Source of the DNA: Candidatus Schneideria nysicola
GTDB lineage: Bacteria; Pseudomonadota; Gammaproteobacteria; Enterobacterales; Enterobacteriaceae
DNA length: 64,000 bases
Assembly (NCBI RefSeq): GCF_019923565.1
Contig: NZ_CP074435.1
Coordinates: 395,847-459,846 of the forward strand
Direction of reading: 5' to 3'
Shown one piece after another: positions 61,941 through 64,000 of the stretch (position 1 is its first letter; every line of letters begins with the position of its first letter). The notes below the pieces were generated by a model that saw only the letters and a list, made by a program, of their open reading frames with translations, was not told the origin of the DNA and did no database searches. Made by a program: the position numbers and the translations under genes.

Positions 61941-62549
61941 ATGAATAAAATTTGGTTAAGACAACATTTTAAAGATATATATATTAAACAAAAATACAAA
62001 AGAAAAATAAGATCTCGCGCTTGGTTTAAATTAGATCAAATACAAAAAACTGATAATATTTTTAATAAGGGTATGCATATAATCGATCTTGGTTCTGCTC
62101 CTGGAGGATGGTCAGAATATGCTTTAAAAAAAGTCATACCATACAAAGGTAGTGTTATTGCTTGCGATATTTTACCTATGCAACCTTTACAAGGAGTAGA
62201 GTTTATACAAGTAGATTGTTTTCATAATGATTTTTTAAAAATTCTATTGAAACAAATAAATAACAGAAAAATTCAAATGGTAATGTCTGATATGTCTCCT
62301 AATATAACCGGAATCTCATCTATTGATATACCCAATAGTATAAATTATGCCAATATAACCCTAAATATTTGTTATTCTCTCTTAGAAAAAGAAGGAAATT
62401 TACTTCTGAAAATTTTTCAAGGAGAAGGATTTAATGAATATATAAAAAAGGTTAAACTTATATTTAACAAAGTAATTATACGTAAACCACCTGCTTCTCG
62501 ATCTTCTTCAAGAGAAGTATATCTTGTAGCAAAAGGATTTAAAAGATAA
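61941..62549 (+). CDS. rlmE: 23S rRNA 2'-O-methyltransferase RlmE
   Basis: Methylates U2552 of 23S rRNA in the late 50S particle (FtsJ/RrmJ). The 202-residue product has the SAM motif IIDLGSAPGGWSEYAL and the catalytic K-D-K-E set: K30 in RSRAWFKLD, the aspartate in SDMSPN, the lysine in LLLKIFQGEG and the glutamate in SREVYLVAKGFK. It precedes ftsH, as in E. coli. Confidence 0.97.
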   Translation: MNKIWLRQHFKDIYIKQKYKRKIRSRAWFKLDQIQKTDNIFNKGMHIIDLGSAPGGWSEYALKKVIPYKGSVIACDILPMQPLQGVEFIQVDCFHNDFLKILLKQINNRKIQMVMSDMSPNITGISSIDIPNSINYANITLNICYSLLEKEGNLLLKIFQGEGFNEYIKKVKLIFNKVIIRKPPASRSSSREVYLVAKGFKR

Positions 62550-62611
62550 GATAATCTTTATCTTACTCTATATATAATATTATTCCTATAATTAAATATG
62601 AGGCTAATCCC

Positions 62612-64000
62612 TTGAGTGATATGGCGAAGAATCTAATTCTTTGGTTAATCATAGCAGCAGTGCTGATGTCAGTTTTTCAAAATTTTGGCAACAATAATCT
62701 AAATAGTAGAAAAGTATCCTATTCTACTTTTATGTCTGACTTAAACCAAGATCAAATTAAAGAAACGCGTATTAATGCACGTGAAATTACTGTAATAAAG
62801 AAAGATAGTAGTAGATATATCACTTATCTTCCTATTAATGATGCCAAACTTTTAGATATATTATTATCAAAAAACGTTAAGGTAATAGGGGAACCACCAG
62901 AAGAACCTAGTTTATTAACATCTATTTTTATATCTTGGTTTCCAATGTTATTACTCATAGGAGTATGGATTTTTTTTATGAGACAAATGCAAGGAGGTGG
63001 AAGAGGTGCAATGTCTTTTGGAAAAAGTAAAGCACGTATATTAACCGAAGATCAAATTACTACTACTTTTTCAGATGTTGCAGGATGTGATGAAGCAAAA
63101 GAAGAAGTAAGTGAACTTGTGGAATATTTAAGAGAACCTAATCGTTTTCAAAAATTAGGAGGAAAAATACCTAAGGGTGTGCTTATGGTAGGACCACCTG
63201 GTACTGGAAAAACACTATTAGCAAAAGCTATTGCTGGAGAAGCAAAAGTTCCATTTTTTAGTATCTCTGGTTCTGATTTTGTAGAAATGTTTGTTGGTGT
63301 AGGGGCATCACGAGTCAGAGATATGTTTGAACAAGCAAAAAAATCTTCACCATGTATAATTTTTATAGATGAAATTGATGCGGTTGGTCGACAAAGAGGT
63401 GCAGGTTTAGGAGGAGGTCATGATGAACGTGAACAAACTTTAAATCAGATGTTAGTTGAAATGGATGGATTTGAAGGAAAAGAAGGAATTATTGTTATTG
63501 CTGCAACCAATCGTCCAGATGTTCTTGATCCCGCATTACTTCGTCCTGGTCGTTTTGATCGACAAGTTATTGTCGCTCTTCCGGATATTCGTGGTCGTGA
63601 ACAAATTTTAAAGGTACATATGCGTCGTGTTCCTCTAGATTCCGATACTGATGTATCTATTATTGCAAGAGGAACTCCCGGTTTTTCTGGAGCGGATTTA
63701 GCCAATTTAGTCAATGAAGCCGCACTTTTTGCAGCAAGATATAATAAAAGAGTAGTATCTATGATAGAATTTGAACAAGCTAAAGATAAACTTTTAATGG
63801 GAACAGAAAGACGTTCTATGGTTATGACAGAATCCCAAAAAGAGTGTACGGCTTATCATGAAGCTGGACATGTAATTGTTGGAAGATTAGTACCAGAACA
63901 TGATCCAGTACATAAAGTTACAATTATTCCACGTGGACGCGCTTTAGGTATTACTTTTTTCTTACCAAAAGATGATATAGTTAGTATTAGTCGTCAAAAA
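62612..64000 (+). CDS. ftsH: ATP-dependent zinc protease FtsH (5' part; runs off window)
   Basis: Membrane-anchored AAA+ protease that controls LpxC, sigma-32 and damaged membrane proteins. About 463 codons are in the window and the frame is still open at the end. Two membrane segments ([14 protein letters not shown] and [15 protein letters not shown]) flank a periplasmic domain; the AAA domain has [17 protein letters not shown] and the arginine-finger region [11 protein letters not shown]; the zinc motif HEAGH is at 63857-63871. TTG-AGT-GAT-ATG at 62612 preserves the dual start known from E. coli; ATG 62621 is the alternative. GAGG lies eight bases before the TTG. Protein identity to E. coli is very high. 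Confidence 0.96.
   Translation, partial: MSDMAKNLILWLIIAAVLMSVFQNFGNNNLNSRKVSYSTFMSDLNQDQIKETRINAREITVIKKDSSRYITYLPINDAKLLDILLSKNVKVIGEPPEEPSLLTSIFISWFPMLLLIGVWIFFMRQMQGGGRGAMSFGKSKARILTEDQITTTFSDVAGCDEAKEEVSELVEYLREPNRFQKLGGKIPKGVLMVGPPGTGKTLLAKAIAGEAKVPFFSISGSDFVEMFVGVGASRVRDMFEQAKKSSPCIIFIDEIDAVGRQRGAGLGGGHDEREQTLNQMLVEMDGFEGKEGIIVIAATNRPDVLDPALLRPGRFDRQVIVALPDIRGREQILKVHMRRVPLDSDTDVSIIARGTPGFSGADLANLVNEAALFAARYNKRVVSMIEFEQAKDKLLMGTERRSMVMTESQKECTAYHEAGHVIVGRLVPEHDPVHKVTIIPRGRALGITFFLPKDDIVSISRQK

Noticed and set aside
63445-63714. Minus-strand frame inside ftsH
   Set aside because: Antisense of the highly conserved AAA domain; no independent support.

Overview
The window is a stretch of a bacterial chromosome that is visibly very AT-rich, tightly packed and free of insertion sequences, phage genes or CRISPR arrays. 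Every recognisable protein is of enterobacterial (gamma-proteobacterial) type, and many blocks keep the Escherichia coli gene order: tmk-holB-tatD-ptsG-hinT-lpoB, sufABCDSE, waaA-coaD, serC-aroA-cmk-rpsA, trxA-rho, tRNA Arg-His-Leu-Pro, ibaG-murA, aspS-yebC-ruvC, znuBC/znuA-mepM, tRNA Met-Leu-Gln and rlmE-ftsH. High AT content, lost neighbours inside otherwise conserved blocks, shortened proteins and a frameshift in a poly(A) run point to an obligate insect endosymbiont with a reduced genome. Retained envelope, metal-uptake and DNA-repair genes would suit a moderately reduced symbiont such as Baumannia or a relative, but the species is an inference.

Layout. 1-11.5 kb: ssb, rRNA pseudouridine synthases rluC and rluD, dcd, bamD, nadB, mutH, then a minus-strand block lpoB-hinT-ptsG-tatD-holB-tmk, in which tmk is frameshifted. 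11.6-17.2 kb: complete SUF iron-sulfur assembly operon. 17.2-28.5 kb: ydjM, nfo, sodA, uvrD, corA, fumC, prlC, rpmE, waaA, coaD. 28.6-39.9 kb: serC-aroA-cmk-rpsA, mutS, erpA, serS, trxA, rho. 40.0-46.6 kb: four tRNAs, a clpB reduced to its short isoform, an isolated iscS, a suhB with altered active site, ftsY, rsmD. 46.7-56.5 kb: ibaG-murA, aspS, yebC-ruvC, zinc uptake (znuBC, znuA), mepM and the manganese transporter mntH. 56.5-64 kb: argS, three tRNAs, a secreted phospholipase-D-type nuclease, dapF, yajC, greA, rlmE and the 5' part of ftsH.

How the genes fit together. Iron-sulfur assembly rests on SUF plus the carrier ErpA; IscS remains alone, lacks the C-terminal tail known to dock IscU, and probably serves mainly sulfur transfer to tRNA and cofactors. 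Manganese uptake (MntH) matches a Mn-type SodA, and zinc uptake supports zinc enzymes such as Nfo, MepM and FtsH. Repair is fairly rich for a reduced genome (mutS, mutH, uvrD, nfo, ruvC, ssb), but ruvAB has been deleted beside ruvC. Biosynthetic genes (nadB, coaD, serC, aroA, dapF, murA, waaA) supply cofactors, chorismate, peptidoglycan and LPS core.

No wholly new multi-gene system was found. The most interesting signals are reductive changes that keep a specific sub-function: short-form ClpB, an apparently non-catalytic SuhB, IscS without its IscU tail, RuvC without RuvAB, and tmk dependent on slippage at a poly(A) tract.
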